Shown here one piece after another: positions 8,049 through 16,860 of a stretch of DNA of 64,000 nucleotides (position 1 is its first letter; each line of letters opens with the position of its first letter). The position numbers were made by a program, and so were the translations under genes. The notes under the pieces were generated by a model, which was given only the letters and a program-made list of their open reading frames with translations, did not search any database and was not told the DNA's origin. This stretch comes from Edaphobacter lichenicola (GTDB lineage Bacteria > Acidobacteriota > Terriglobia > Terriglobales > Acidobacteriaceae). The stretch lies in NCBI RefSeq assembly GCF_014201315.1, contig NZ_JACHDY010000004.1, positions 62,001 through 126,000 on the forward strand, read 5' to 3'.

Positions 8049-9083
8049 ATGAGAAAAACGCACCGCGTCGCCGTGGCTTTCCTGCTCCTTTCTGTCTTCC
8101 CTCTACGTTCGCGTGCTCAACAGAACTCCGCCGCTGTCCCCGGCGCCCCGATGATCCTCACCGGAGCCATCCCTCTTCCAAACGTCAAAGGTCGCATCGA
8201 CCACTTCGCGTTCGACCCCGCCCACAACCGCCTCTTCGTCTCCGCCCTCGGCAACAACACCGAAGAGATCGTCAGTCTGAGCGCCCAGACCGTCACCCAC
8301 ACCATCCCCGGCATCCCCGCCCGACAAGGCGTCGTCTACTCGCCCGAGATCAACAAGCTCTTCGTCGGAAGCGACCAGGGCAAGCTCTACATCTACGACG
8401 GCTCAACCTTCGCGCTCCTCGCCACCCTCGACTTCGGCGAGGACGTCGACAACCTCCGCTACGACCCCGCCGACAAGCGTGTCTACGTCGGCTACGGCGA
8501 CGAAAAGACTGGCGCCATCGCCATGGTCGATGCAGCCTCCAACCAGCGCCTCCCCGAAGAGTTCAAGCTCGGTGCGCACCCAGAGTCCTTTCAGCTCGCC
8601 TCCTCCGGCCCCGAGATCTATGTCAATCTCCCCGGCCTCAAGCAGATCGCCGTCATCAATCGCCACACCCGGGCCATCGCACGTTGGCCCTTGCAGTTTG
8701 AGAGCAACTTCCCCATGGCGCTCGACGAGGCAGGCCACCGGCTCTTCGTCGCCACGCGCAGGCCAGCCCGCCTGGCCGTCTTTGACACCAGCACCAGCCA
8801 CATGGTCGCCGCCCTCCCCGCCGTCCAGGACGCCGACGATCTCTACTTCGACTCCGCCCGCAAGCGCATCTACATCCCCGGCGGTGAAGGCTCCATCAGC
8901 ATCTTCCAGCAGGACGATCCCGACCACTACAAGCTCCTCGTCAAGCTACCCACCGCCCTCGGCGCACGCACCGCCGGATACTTCGGCAAAGGCAGGAAAG
9001 GCTTCGACCGCCTCTACTTAGCCGTCCCCGCCCGCGCCGACCACGGGGCCGAGCTCTGGATCTACACCCTGCAAGACGAGTAA
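8049..9083 (+). CDS. Secreted YncE/YVTN-type beta-propeller protein
   Basis: 344 residues. A signal peptide (MRKTHRVAVAFLLLSVFPLRSRAQ) precedes repeated ~40-residue blades of YVTN-like character: DPAHNRLFVSALGNNTEEIVSL, PEINKLFVGSDQGKLYIYD, DPADKRVYVGYG, DEAGHRLFVATR and DSARKRIYIPGGEG. Such seven-bladed propellers are common periplasmic or extracellular binding scaffolds without a fixed enzymatic function. A GGAG lies 8-9 bp before ATG 8049. It follows the VWFA gene by 28 bp, so the two may be co-transcribed. Confidence 0.8.
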   Translation: MRKTHRVAVAFLLLSVFPLRSRAQQNSAAVPGAPMILTGAIPLPNVKGRIDHFAFDPAHNRLFVSALGNNTEEIVSLSAQTVTHTIPGIPARQGVVYSPEINKLFVGSDQGKLYIYDGSTFALLATLDFGEDVDNLRYDPADKRVYVGYGDEKTGAIAMVDAASNQRLPEEFKLGAHPESFQLASSGPEIYVNLPGLKQIAVINRHTRAIARWPLQFESNFPMALDEAGHRLFVATRRPARLAVFDTSTSHMVAALPAVQDADDLYFDSARKRIYIPGGEGSISIFQQDDPDHYKLLVKLPTALGARTAGYFGKGRKGFDRLYLAVPARADHGAELWIYTLQDE

Positions 9084-9214
9084 GGATCCGCCCAGATCCC
9101 CCCGCGCATCCCCCTCGTACTCCGCTTCGTACTCTCTAGATCGCTGAATAATACTCACAAACCAGGGAAACTCCCGCCTCAGAGTGGTGTCTAATCACCC
9201 AGGGGTTCTCTGCC

Positions 9215-9799
9215 ATGAAAATGCGTCCCGTCCTTTTCACTCTCGCCCTCTTCACCGCTGTGGCTATCGCGCAACCACCCGCCGGCCCACCGCCTCCGCC
9301 GCTCGACCTCCAGGGCGCGCTCATGAACCTCGCCGACCAGCCCGCCACCCACACCTCCTTCAGCTTCGACCGCAGCATGATCCAGATCGCGCAGAATCTC
9401 CTTGAGTCCAACGGCCTCGACGCCAACCGCGCTCCCGCTGCGCTCACCGGCATCTCGATCGACAACTATCGCTATCCGCGCCCGGCCTTCTACACCCCTG
9501 AGGCCATGGACGCCATCATCGCCTCCTACAACGCGGCCGGCTGGAAGCATCTCGTCAACGCCAACCAGAACTCCGCCAACACTGCGCAGCCCCGCAACAC
9601 CGTCACCGATCTCTGGCTCCATTTCGCCGGCGCCGACATCACCGGAGTCACCGTCATCAACCGCTCCGCCCGCGATATGAGCGTCATCCAGATCGCCTGC
9701 GAGCTTCGCCCTCTGGACCTCGTCCATCTCAGTGGACACTTCGGTATCCCCAGGGTTGACCCCGACGCCGTCATGGTCCCCGCGCCCCCAGGCCGCTAA
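9215..9799 (+). CDS. DUF4252-like secreted protein
   Basis: 194 residues with a signal peptide cleaved after AVAIAQ and a short Pro-rich stretch. The pattern of a helical N-half, an AGWKHLV segment and the terminal LDLVHLSGHFGIP resembles DUF4252, a small exported domain of unknown function. Its stop codon directly abuts the second copy of the palindromic repeat, so the mRNA end may be shaped by that element. Family assignment is from motif recall, not alignment. Confidence 0.6.
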   Translation: MKMRPVLFTLALFTAVAIAQPPAGPPPPPLDLQGALMNLADQPATHTSFSFDRSMIQIAQNLLESNGLDANRAPAALTGISIDNYRYPRPAFYTPEAMDAIIASYNAAGWKHLVNANQNSANTAQPRNTVTDLWLHFAGADITGVTVINRSARDMSVIQIACELRPLDLVHLSGHFGIPRVDPDAVMVPAPPGR

Positions 9800-9948
9800 G
9801 TCACTTCGTGACGTGTATACCCCTTCGGTTAGCGCTCCCGTTGGTCGCGAAGAAAGATCTTGTGCCGACCATCGGGAGACCCGGGCGAAGCCGGTATACA
9901 AGTCACGAAGTGACCGCCCCACGCGCAGTGGGCCCGTCCGGCCGGACA
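9800..9948. repeat. Palindromic repeat, copy 2 (left arm shortened)
   Basis: It shares gtcacttcgtgac.tgtataccccttcgg and the right-arm end gtccggccggaca with copy 1 at 2127-2305. Arms 9800-9871 and about 9875-9948 are inverted, but the outer ~30 bp of the left arm is missing or replaced by the end of the preceding gene. The repeat begins one base after that stop codon. Confidence 0.7.
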
Positions 9949-9989
9949 GTCCCCAGACAGCATAGGTTATCTTGGGTTTAGCGGAAACC

Positions 9990-12749
9990 ATGCCCACTCG
10001 CCCCCACCTGGCCGTACTCGTTGACGACTTCCGTCGCTTCGGCCACCAGACAGCCATCGTCCAGTACACCGGCAACCGCCGCAAAGCCACCACCTACGCA
10101 GAGATCGCAACCCTGGCCGGACGCTTCGCCGCACTCCTTGCCTCCCGTAACCTCCAATCAGGCGACCGCCTCATCCTCTGGGCACAGAACAGCGCCGAAT
10201 GGGTAGCCGCCTTCTACGGCTGCATCCTGCGCGGCGTCATCGCCGTCCCCCTCGACGCCTACGGCACCCCCGACTTCGCCGCCAGAGTAGCCTCCGACGT
10301 CCGCCCCTCCCTCATCGTCGGCGACGCCACCCTCCTCCAAACCCTCCCCAACGACTGGCCACGTCTCTCCTTCGAAGACTGGCCCACCATCCTCCCCCCC
10401 ACAGTAACGGCAGATCAAGCCGGCCCCATCCCCACCCTCTCCCACGACACGCCCCTCCAGATCCTCTTCACCTCCGGCACCACCGGCGACCCCAAAGGCA
10501 TCGTCCACACCCACGGCAACATCCTCGCCAGCTTCGAGCCCATCCGCAACGCCGCCCAGCCCTACCTCCGCTACGAGCGCATCGTCCACCCCCTGCGCTT
10601 CCTCCACACCCTCCCGCTCAGCCACGTCTTCGGCCAGATGATGGGCCTCTGGGTCCCCTCCATCTTCGCCGCCGAGGTCCACTTCGAATCCCGTCTCACC
10701 GCCCCGCGTCTCATCGAAGTCATCCGCCGCGAACGCATCTCCGTCCTCGCCGGAGTCCCCCGCGTCCTCGCCCTCCTCAAAACCCACCTCGAGACCGAAC
10801 ACCCAAACCTCACCGCACGCCTCGCAGCAGCTCAAGGCATCTCCGCACAAAAGCGCTGGTGGCGCTTCCGCGACATCCACTCCCTCTTCGGCTTCAAGTT
10901 CTGGGCCTTCGTCACCGGCGGAGGCGCACTCCCGCCACCCATCGAACAGTTCTGGAACGCCCTCGGCTTCGTCCTCGTCCAGGGCTACGGCATGACCGAA
11001 ACCTCCGCCCTCATCACACTCAACCACCCCTTCAAAGTAGCTCGCGGCACCATGGGCAAGCCCCTCCCCGGTCGCGAGGTCAAGATCCAGCCCGACGGCG
11101 AGGTCCTCGTCCGCGGCCCCATGATCTCCCCCGCCACCTGGTCCGCAGGCGTCCTCCAACCCCGCGCCGACGAGTGGCTCGCCACCGGCGACCTCGCCGA
11201 AGTCCAGCCCACCGGCGAGCTCCGCTTCCTCGGCCGCAAAAGCGAAACCATCGTCACCGCCACCGGCGTCAACCTTCATCCCGAAGACCTCGAAGCCGCC
11301 TTCGAGCCGGAGCCCGAGGTCACCGCCTGCGCCGTTGTCCCCATCGAAACCCCCGCCGGCCCCGAACCCTGCGCCGTCCTCGCCCTGCGCACCACACCCG
11401 ACCGCGCCCCCGCCATCCTGCAACGCGCCAACACCCACCTCGCCGAGTTCCAGCGCATCCGCCGCCTGGCCCTCTGGCCCGAACCCGATCTCCCGCGCAC
11501 CTCCACCGGCAAAGTCAAACGCGCCGCCGTAGCCAGTTGGCTGGCCAGCAGGGAAGCCAACGACGGAAGAGCCTCTGCCGCAGCATGCACCGACTGGCTC
11601 CTAACCCTCATCACTCAAATCACCGGCGAAGGCCTACCCTCCGAGCCATCCCAAGATCAGCCAGCCTCAAACAACAAAACCCAAACCCAAACCCAAGCCC
11701 GGGACCTCCGCCTCGCCGAAGACCTCCGCCTCGACAGCCTCGGCCGCATCGAGCTCCAGGACGCCCTCGAGCAGCGCCTCGGCATCGCCCTCCCCCAGGA
11801 CCAATACGACAAAGCCGAGACGCTAAACGAGCTACGCCAGCTCCTCACGCCCTCCGGCAACAAGGCACTCGAGCCAAACCAGCCACCCCCCGCGCACGAC
11901 ACTCCATCGTCCACGATCCCCAGCGCAACCGCCCCGCCCCCCACCCCCAAAGCCAGCTTCGAAGCCACCCCCGAACCCAGAACCTCCCCAACCACGCACT
12001 ACCTCTACCCTCACTGGCCCTGGCAACTGCCCATCCGCTGGATTCGCGCCGCATTCATCGAGTGTGTAGCCCAACCCCTGGTCTGGTTTTTAGCCGCACC
12101 CCGCGTGTCACCAGCAGACCGAACACACCAAACAATCCAGCCGCACCCAACAGACACAAAGCCATCAGACACGCAGCCAACCGGCCCGTTCCTCATCATC
12201 GCCAACCACGTCACCGCCTACGATCTCCCCCTCCTCCTCTACGCCCTCCCCCGTCCCATCCGCCTCCGCACTGCCGTAGCCATGTCGGGCGAGATGCTCG
12301 AAGACTTCCGCCACGCCCGCAACCAGCATCCACGCTGGCTCAACCCCCTCGGTCCGCCCACCTGGCTTCTCCTCACCGCACTGTTCAACGTCTTTCCCCT
12401 CCCGCGTCTGCGCGACTTCCAGCGCAGCTTCGCCCACATCGGCAATGCGCTCGATCACGGCCTCCACGTAGTCGTCTTCCCCGAAGGCACCCGCTCCCCC
12501 GACGGCACCCTCGCTCCCTTCCGCCTCGGAATCGGCCTCCTCGTAAAACAATCTCAGGCGGCAGTCCTGCCCATGGCCCTCCAGGGCTTAGGCGAACTCA
12601 AGACCCGCCGCCGCCGCTGGTTCCGCTCCGGCACCCTTCAGGTCAGCTTAGGTCAACCCATCCGCTTCGCCCCAGGCGACACCGAAGCTGCTATCACCGC
12701 CCGCCTCCACGCCGAGGTAGAAACGCTCCTCGCAAAAAATCAACTATAA
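9990..12749 (+). CDS. Acyl-CoA/ACP synthetase - acyl carrier - acyltransferase fusion (Aas-like)
   Basis: 919 residues with three parts. (1) An AMP-binding adenylation domain (~1-515) with the P-loop FTSGTTGDPKG near residue 160, QGYGMTET and the ATGDLAE core motif. (2) An acyl-carrier-like domain (~535-620) with DSLGRIEL, where Ser583 is the candidate phosphopantetheine site. (3) After a Pro/Thr-rich linker, a PlsC glycerolipid acyltransferase domain (~690-919) with NHVTAYD (His740, HX4D) and FPEGTRSPDG. A fatty acid could be activated, tethered to the built-in carrier and transferred to a lysophospholipid or another acceptor. E. coli Aas has the domains in the opposite order and no carrier. 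ATG 9990 is preferred over the in-frame TTG 9972. Confidence 0.85.
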   Translation: MPTRPHLAVLVDDFRRFGHQTAIVQYTGNRRKATTYAEIATLAGRFAALLASRNLQSGDRLILWAQNSAEWVAAFYGCILRGVIAVPLDAYGTPDFAARVASDVRPSLIVGDATLLQTLPNDWPRLSFEDWPTILPPTVTADQAGPIPTLSHDTPLQILFTSGTTGDPKGIVHTHGNILASFEPIRNAAQPYLRYERIVHPLRFLHTLPLSHVFGQMMGLWVPSIFAAEVHFESRLTAPRLIEVIRRERISVLAGVPRVLALLKTHLETEHPNLTARLAAAQGISAQKRWWRFRDIHSLFGFKFWAFVTGGGALPPPIEQFWNALGFVLVQGYGMTETSALITLNHPFKVARGTMGKPLPGREVKIQPDGEVLVRGPMISPATWSAGVLQPRADEWLATGDLAEVQPTGELRFLGRKSETIVTATGVNLHPEDLEAAFEPEPEVTACAVVPIETPAGPEPCAVLALRTTPDRAPAILQRANTHLAEFQRIRRLALWPEPDLPRTSTGKVKRAAVASWLASREANDGRASAAACTDWLLTLITQITGEGLPSEPSQDQPASNNKTQTQTQARDLRLAEDLRLDSLGRIELQDALEQRLGIALPQDQYDKAETLNELRQLLTPSGNKALEPNQPPPAHDTPSSTIPSATAPPPTPKASFEATPEPRTSPTTHYLYPHWPWQLPIRWIRAAFIECVAQPLVWFLAAPRVSPADRTHQTIQPHPTDTKPSDTQPTGPFLIIANHVTAYDLPLLLYALPRPIRLRTAVAMSGEMLEDFRHARNQHPRWLNPLGPPTWLLLTALFNVFPLPRLRDFQRSFAHIGNALDHGLHVVVFPEGTRSPDGTLAPFRLGIGLLVKQSQAAVLPMALQGLGELKTRRRRWFRSGTLQVSLGQPIRFAPGDTEAAITARLHAEVETLLAKNQL

Positions 12750-12858
12750 GGTTGTCGCTCCGTCAGAGAGGATCAGTCGAAGGTCGTGACTATCCCATAG
12801 TGCGCAGATCGTCGCATAATGTCTTGGCGCATTGTCGGACCGGGCACAGGAGTTGCGA

Positions 12859-14460
12859 ATGAATCAGACAGCCTTCGAACGATATGTCCTCAACCTCTTC
12901 TTTGTAGCTCTCGAGCCGTTCGTTCGAAGCCAGCCTGGCTGGCAAAGTAGGTCCGTTGAATCGCTCCTGAATGGCCACATTCTCTCCCAGTTCTATGAGA
13001 TGACGGAACGCTTGTTCTCCAGGCTCATCAGCCTCAACAGTCACGGGCGGTTGGGAGCCGACAAAGCCCGTCAGCAGGCGGCCGAAATCCTCACCAGCAA
13101 AAGGGAGATCCAGACGCCACGTTCGTTGGCCGAAGCTCTTGCAGGCGTCATCCTCTCCAACTCCCCGCGCCAGCAACAACAGCAACAGCAACAACAGCAG
13201 CAGCAACAGCAACAACAGCAACAGCAACAGCAGCAGCAGCAACAGCAGCAACAACAGCAACAGCAACAGCAGCAGTACCAGGACTTCAGCTTCACCGGCC
13301 TCCTCCCCACGGACCAGTTCGAGTTGGACGCCGTCGGCGCTTTCGGCGCGGGGCTGGATCTGCACCCTCCAGCCGCCGCCGCACCGCCACCGTCTGCCGC
13401 ACCGCCACCCCCGCCTGCACCGTCACGGTCTGTCGCACCGCCACCCGCGCCTGTTCCATTCAAGCTCCCCGACAACTGCACCGCCGTTCGGATCTTCTAT
13501 GCAACCGACCGCGAACGCACACGCGATAAGCTTCTGGGATTCAACTTCACCGCGAAAAGGTCGTCTGACGAGAACCTGCGCTACGGCCAATGCACGGTAA
13601 GCATTCCCGCTAAGCACAAGCTTGGCGAACTGGAATCTCCTTCCTTCTTCCGATTCGAGTTCCGGCCCAATCCTGAAAAACACATCGTGTTGCAGGAGAT
13701 CACCAGCCTCGAGGAAGATGCCTTCTTCGACAGGGTCAAGCAACGAGTCGACAGTTCGCCGGCCAAGGACGCCTTCGTCTTCGTTCATGGTTACAACGTC
13801 GACTTCGAGACCGCAGCTCGCCGTGCCGGTCAGTTCGCCTTCGATCTCGGCTTCATCGGAGCTCCTGTCCTCTACAGCTGGCCCTCCAACGGCACCTTCG
13901 AGGACTATGCCAGCGATGCCGCAAACGTTGGCTGGACGGCCAGTCATCTGGAACGCTTCCTGCGCCTTCTTGAGGCTCGCAGCGGCGCACAGAAGATTCA
14001 CCTCATCGCCCACAGCATGGGCAATCGCGCAGTATGCGACGCCCTCAAGGCGCTAAGCTACGACCGCACGGCGCAACCCCATCCCCTGCTCCACCACCTC
14101 GTGCTGGCCGCGCCCGACATCGATGCGGAGACCTTCCGCCAACTGGCATCGGCCCTCCACCAGGTCTCCGATCACATCACCCTCTACGCCTCTTCCAAAG
14201 ACAAAGCACTCGCGGCCTCGGCCAAGCTGCACAAATACCCAAGAGCAGGAGGCGTCCCGGTACTCGTCCTCCCAGACGTCGAGAGCATCGACGCCTCCGC
14301 CGTCGCAAGTGACTTCCTGGCGCACTCCTACTTTGCCGGAACCTACCCGCTTCTCTCCGACATCTACGAGCTCCTGTCCGACGACAAGCCCGCATCGAAG
14401 AGATTCGCTCTCCGATCCGCAACCGGCACCGACGGCGTCTACTACATGTTCAAGCCATAA
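12859..14460 (+). CDS. DUF900-type alpha/beta hydrolase with 35-residue poly-glutamine tract
   Basis: 533 residues. The N-terminal ~104 residues are an unrecognised helical domain. Residues 105-139 are 35 uninterrupted glutamines (13171-13275, mixed CAG/CAA). A Pro/Ala-rich linker with repeated APPP follows. Residues ~205-500 are a DUF900-like esterase domain: VFVHGYNVDFE (oxyanion region), then AHSMG nucleophile elbow (GxSxG type), and late Asp and His candidates in AAPDID and LAHSYF. No signal peptide, so probably cytoplasmic. AGGAG lies 6 bp before ATG 12859, which decides the start over the earlier in-frame GTG at 12832. Confidence 0.8.
   Translation: MNQTAFERYVLNLFFVALEPFVRSQPGWQSRSVESLLNGHILSQFYEMTERLFSRLISLNSHGRLGADKARQQAAEILTSKREIQTPRSLAEALAGVILSNSPRQQQQQQQQQQQQQQQQQQQQQQQQQQQQQQQQQQQYQDFSFTGLLPTDQFELDAVGAFGAGLDLHPPAAAAPPPSAAPPPPPAPSRSVAPPPAPVPFKLPDNCTAVRIFYATDRERTRDKLLGFNFTAKRSSDENLRYGQCTVSIPAKHKLGELESPSFFRFEFRPNPEKHIVLQEITSLEEDAFFDRVKQRVDSSPAKDAFVFVHGYNVDFETAARRAGQFAFDLGFIGAPVLYSWPSNGTFEDYASDAANVGWTASHLERFLRLLEARSGAQKIHLIAHSMGNRAVCDALKALSYDRTAQPHPLLHHLVLAAPDIDAETFRQLASALHQVSDHITLYASSKDKALAASAKLHKYPRAGGVPVLVLPDVESIDASAVASDFLAHSYFAGTYPLLSDIYELLSDDKPASKRFALRSATGTDGVYYMFKP
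13171..13275 (+). repeat. CAG/CAA trinucleotide repeat coding for Gln35
   Basis: 35 consecutive CAR codons, with CAG and CAA interleaved rather than a pure CAG run. The mixing should limit slippage, which suggests that the amino-acid tract, not the DNA, is maintained. Confidence 0.95.
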
Positions 14461-14598
14461 CCGATCGACCAGAACACAGTCGATAGAAGTCGTTAGCGTG
14501 TTGGCAAAAAAGATCGCCGAGATAGAACGAGTCTCGCTGAGCGCATTGCCCTGTTAGCGTCAACTGAAATCCGATCGGATCACCGCAGAGAAATTCGT

Positions 14599-16227
14599 TC
14601 ATCGACTCTGCCCTTTTATTAACCAGTTCAACTTGATCTTTTGCCGAAACAAGACGCGCTGGTAAGGGCCATGGTTTTCGTCCGATCGTACGTAATAGAG
14701 ATAAGGAGTGTCCGTAATCGTCATGAAGTTCGAATCCGTCGACCTCGGATCAATCAGAGAAAAGTACGCGTACGACCAATTGCCTTCAGGCTCCCGCCGG
14801 AGCATCTGGTTCATGGTTAGCGCCAGTGCAGGCTTGCTCCAATGCACAAAGTCCGGCGAAGTCGTGAAGTACACGCCCGGCGGACCATACGCGGTCTCCA
14901 CCGGAGTAAATTGCGTCCCAATGAACAAATGCGCTGGCTCGTAGTAGTTGAACCCCGTCAAGAACTCGATATTCGGCACCTGAGGACAGAGATGTGACGC
15001 GGGATTCGTTATCAGTTCGCGATAGGGATCGGCGAACACCATATTGAATCCCTTTCCATCCCAACCGCGCCAGGACGATGCATCCAGGATATTCGCTGTG
15101 CGAATCGGGCAGGTGCCGCCGGGATTCAGACAAGGCCGCAACCCCTTGCCGTCGCCGCAATTGGGCGGCCACGGCCATCCGCTCATAGCGGTGTAATACC
15201 AGTCGCCTACCTTCACGATGTTGGCGTCGACACTGACACCTTCCGGACCCTGATTTACCTGATACTTGTATGGAAGGCTCAAAAAATAGTTCGCAGGTGG
15301 CTTCGGCCGAGCGAAATGATAGCCGCCATCTTCCGATAGGTTGAATGTCTGCACGTTGTACCAGCAGGTAATGGTGTCCGTCTTCCCCGCGCACTGGCCA
15401 TGCTCCCAGCCGTGATATTCCATGTGCCCAAGCGCTACCACACGCTTGCCGTCCACGTTGTAGAACGCATTGAGCCAGGTGTAGTCGTTGAAGTCTGCAA
15501 TGTTCCCGTCATGCGGAGTCTGGTAGACAACCTGACAATTGTGCTTCACGGTTTCGAGTGTTGGCCCGAGCCCCGCGCGCGTGACATAGTGCGAAGCGAT
15601 CAGGTGGATCGTTCCTTTGTTGTCGCGGAATGCGCGGGCCGCGGCGTCTGGAATATCGATTTGCTCGCACGAATCCTTCCTTGTGTCGAACGCCGCCACA
15701 GCGGGACCATCGAGAAAGTTGGGCGTCGGCGGATCGGGCGGCCATTTAGGTGTGGGCAAGCTAAAATTTCCCGACCCTGCCAGGAGGGAATTGTCGACGT
15801 TGCCCGCAAGCGCGATTCCGTGGATGAAGAGCTTCTTGTTCTGGAAGCTTCTCAGCAGTTGGTTCGGCAGTGCAGTCCTGAATCTGTGCTTGCCGCCATT
15901 GGCGTCATGGCACTCGCGGTCAACAGCCGGTTCGTTGTCCAGATTGGCCGTGTCTGCGATGACGTACACACCTGGTGGCTTGCCACCCGCCGCGCCGTCT
16001 GCGTAGAGATTGATGCTAATTGCGCCCCGAATGCCCTCCTGGCAGGCCCACCCGTGGACGTAGTACTGGTCGCCCTCGAAGGCCACGCCATCGATGACGC
16101 CGGTCACCGATCCCGTGTGAGAGTTCTGTGCTTGCGTTGCCGAAGAGCCGGCTGCAAAATCGATTCCTCCCATTGCAAGGCACACAAACAGCCAAAACAA
16201 CCTTAACTCACGTGTAGCCCTGGACAT
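14599..16227 (-). CDS. Secreted protein of unknown function, propeller-like
   Basis: 542 residues. A signal peptide (ends near FAAGSSATQAQ) is followed by a ~110-residue beta-sandwich-like domain (GVIDGVAFEGDQYYVHGWAC, then a NGGKHRFRTALP core). The long C-terminal region is rich in Trp, Tyr and Gly and has blade-like stretches (HLFIGTQFTPVETAYG and TSPDFVHWSKP). Phrases such as FVHW and WYYTAMSGWPW recall GH32/GH43-type five-bladed propellers, but I cannot place catalytic residues, so no enzyme is claimed. ATG 16227 has GAGAGG just upstream and replaces a TTG at 16230. No partner gene is adjacent on the same strand. Confidence 0.6.
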   Translation of the reverse strand: MSRATRELRLFWLFVCLAMGGIDFAAGSSATQAQNSHTGSVTGVIDGVAFEGDQYYVHGWACQEGIRGAISINLYADGAAGGKPPGVYVIADTANLDNEPAVDRECHDANGGKHRFRTALPNQLLRSFQNKKLFIHGIALAGNVDNSLLAGSGNFSLPTPKWPPDPPTPNFLDGPAVAAFDTRKDSCEQIDIPDAAARAFRDNKGTIHLIASHYVTRAGLGPTLETVKHNCQVVYQTPHDGNIADFNDYTWLNAFYNVDGKRVVALGHMEYHGWEHGQCAGKTDTITCWYNVQTFNLSEDGGYHFARPKPPANYFLSLPYKYQVNQGPEGVSVDANIVKVGDWYYTAMSGWPWPPNCGDGKGLRPCLNPGGTCPIRTANILDASSWRGWDGKGFNMVFADPYRELITNPASHLCPQVPNIEFLTGFNYYEPAHLFIGTQFTPVETAYGPPGVYFTTSPDFVHWSKPALALTMNQMLRREPEGNWSYAYFSLIDPRSTDSNFMTITDTPYLYYVRSDENHGPYQRVLFRQKIKLNWLIKGQSR

Positions 16228-16670
16228 CAAGACCTCTCAGTGCCTTCGATAACAAGCAGCGGGACTGTTTACGTTACATGGTTCAAGCCTATGGCAGACT
16301 CGAAGAGGAAATTGAACCTTCGGTTCTTAGAACCCAAAAAGAAGTCGAGGGTTTTCGTCAGATTCGACAAACTAGGCAAACCGTAAATCGACTTCCTGGA
16401 TAGGGAGGAAATGGAGATCACTCGCTTGCTCCTCGATTGACGTCAAATCGCCGATTCACTCAGCGAGAATCGCAAATAACCCCGGAAGGCTAATGCGTTG
16501 CTGATGCCATCAGGCGCCGGACTATGGTCGAATGACACTGGCCGCCGAAGAGACTTCCAGCTCTCGTCGGAGCCAAACGTTGTCAAGCCCTGAAATCGCG
16601 AAAACCCGCGCCAATCCAGCACATTCGCGTGGCGTATCAGTTATGGTCAAACCGCTATACTGGATACAGA

Positions 16671-16700
16671 TCAAAAAAGCCCCGGCGAACTCCGGGGCTT
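16671..16700 (-). terminator. Intrinsic terminator, - strand
   Basis: Read on the - strand: perfect 9-bp stem AAGCCCCGG/CCGGGGCTT, loop AGTTCG, followed by a run of Ts. It lies ~160 bp after the adenosine deaminase stop. The interval holds a GTTTGCT/AGCAAAC hairpin, so a long structured 3' UTR or a small RNA may end here. The rest of the gap 16228-16860 shows only a G8-T-G4 tract at 16837-16849. Confidence 0.8.
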
Positions 16701-16860
16701 GATTGCTTAAAGGAGAGAACTAACCCGTAACCCCTTTGTTTGCTCGAATCTGCAAGCAAACCCTTTAGAATCTGATTTTTGCGGCCTGTGGCATCCTGTA
16801 AACCATTAAAAACAAATAGGTTACACGCGGGTAATAGGGGGGGGTGGGGACGTCATGGAA

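Noticed and set aside
10158-12862. Very long frames on both strands through the adenylation-acyltransferase gene
   Set aside because: They are shadows of the GC-rich coding frame; the sequences are Arg/Pro- or Gly/Glu-rich with no domain, while the true frame has full motifs.
13171-13275. CRISPR-like repeat array
   Set aside because: It is a trinucleotide Gln repeat inside a gene, with no spacers. The His-Asp hexanucleotide run at 63114 was rejected for the same reason.
15400-16206. 268-codon + strand frame opposite the secreted unknown gene
   Set aside because: No signal peptide or domain; the - strand frame has a signal peptide, a ribosome-binding site and sensible composition.
16710-16820. 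tRNA-like stretch with gattcgagc and an attctaa loop
   Set aside because: Acceptor and anticodon stems do not pair; the 7-bp stem GTTTGCT/AGCAAAC has a 10-base loop, unlike a T-arm.
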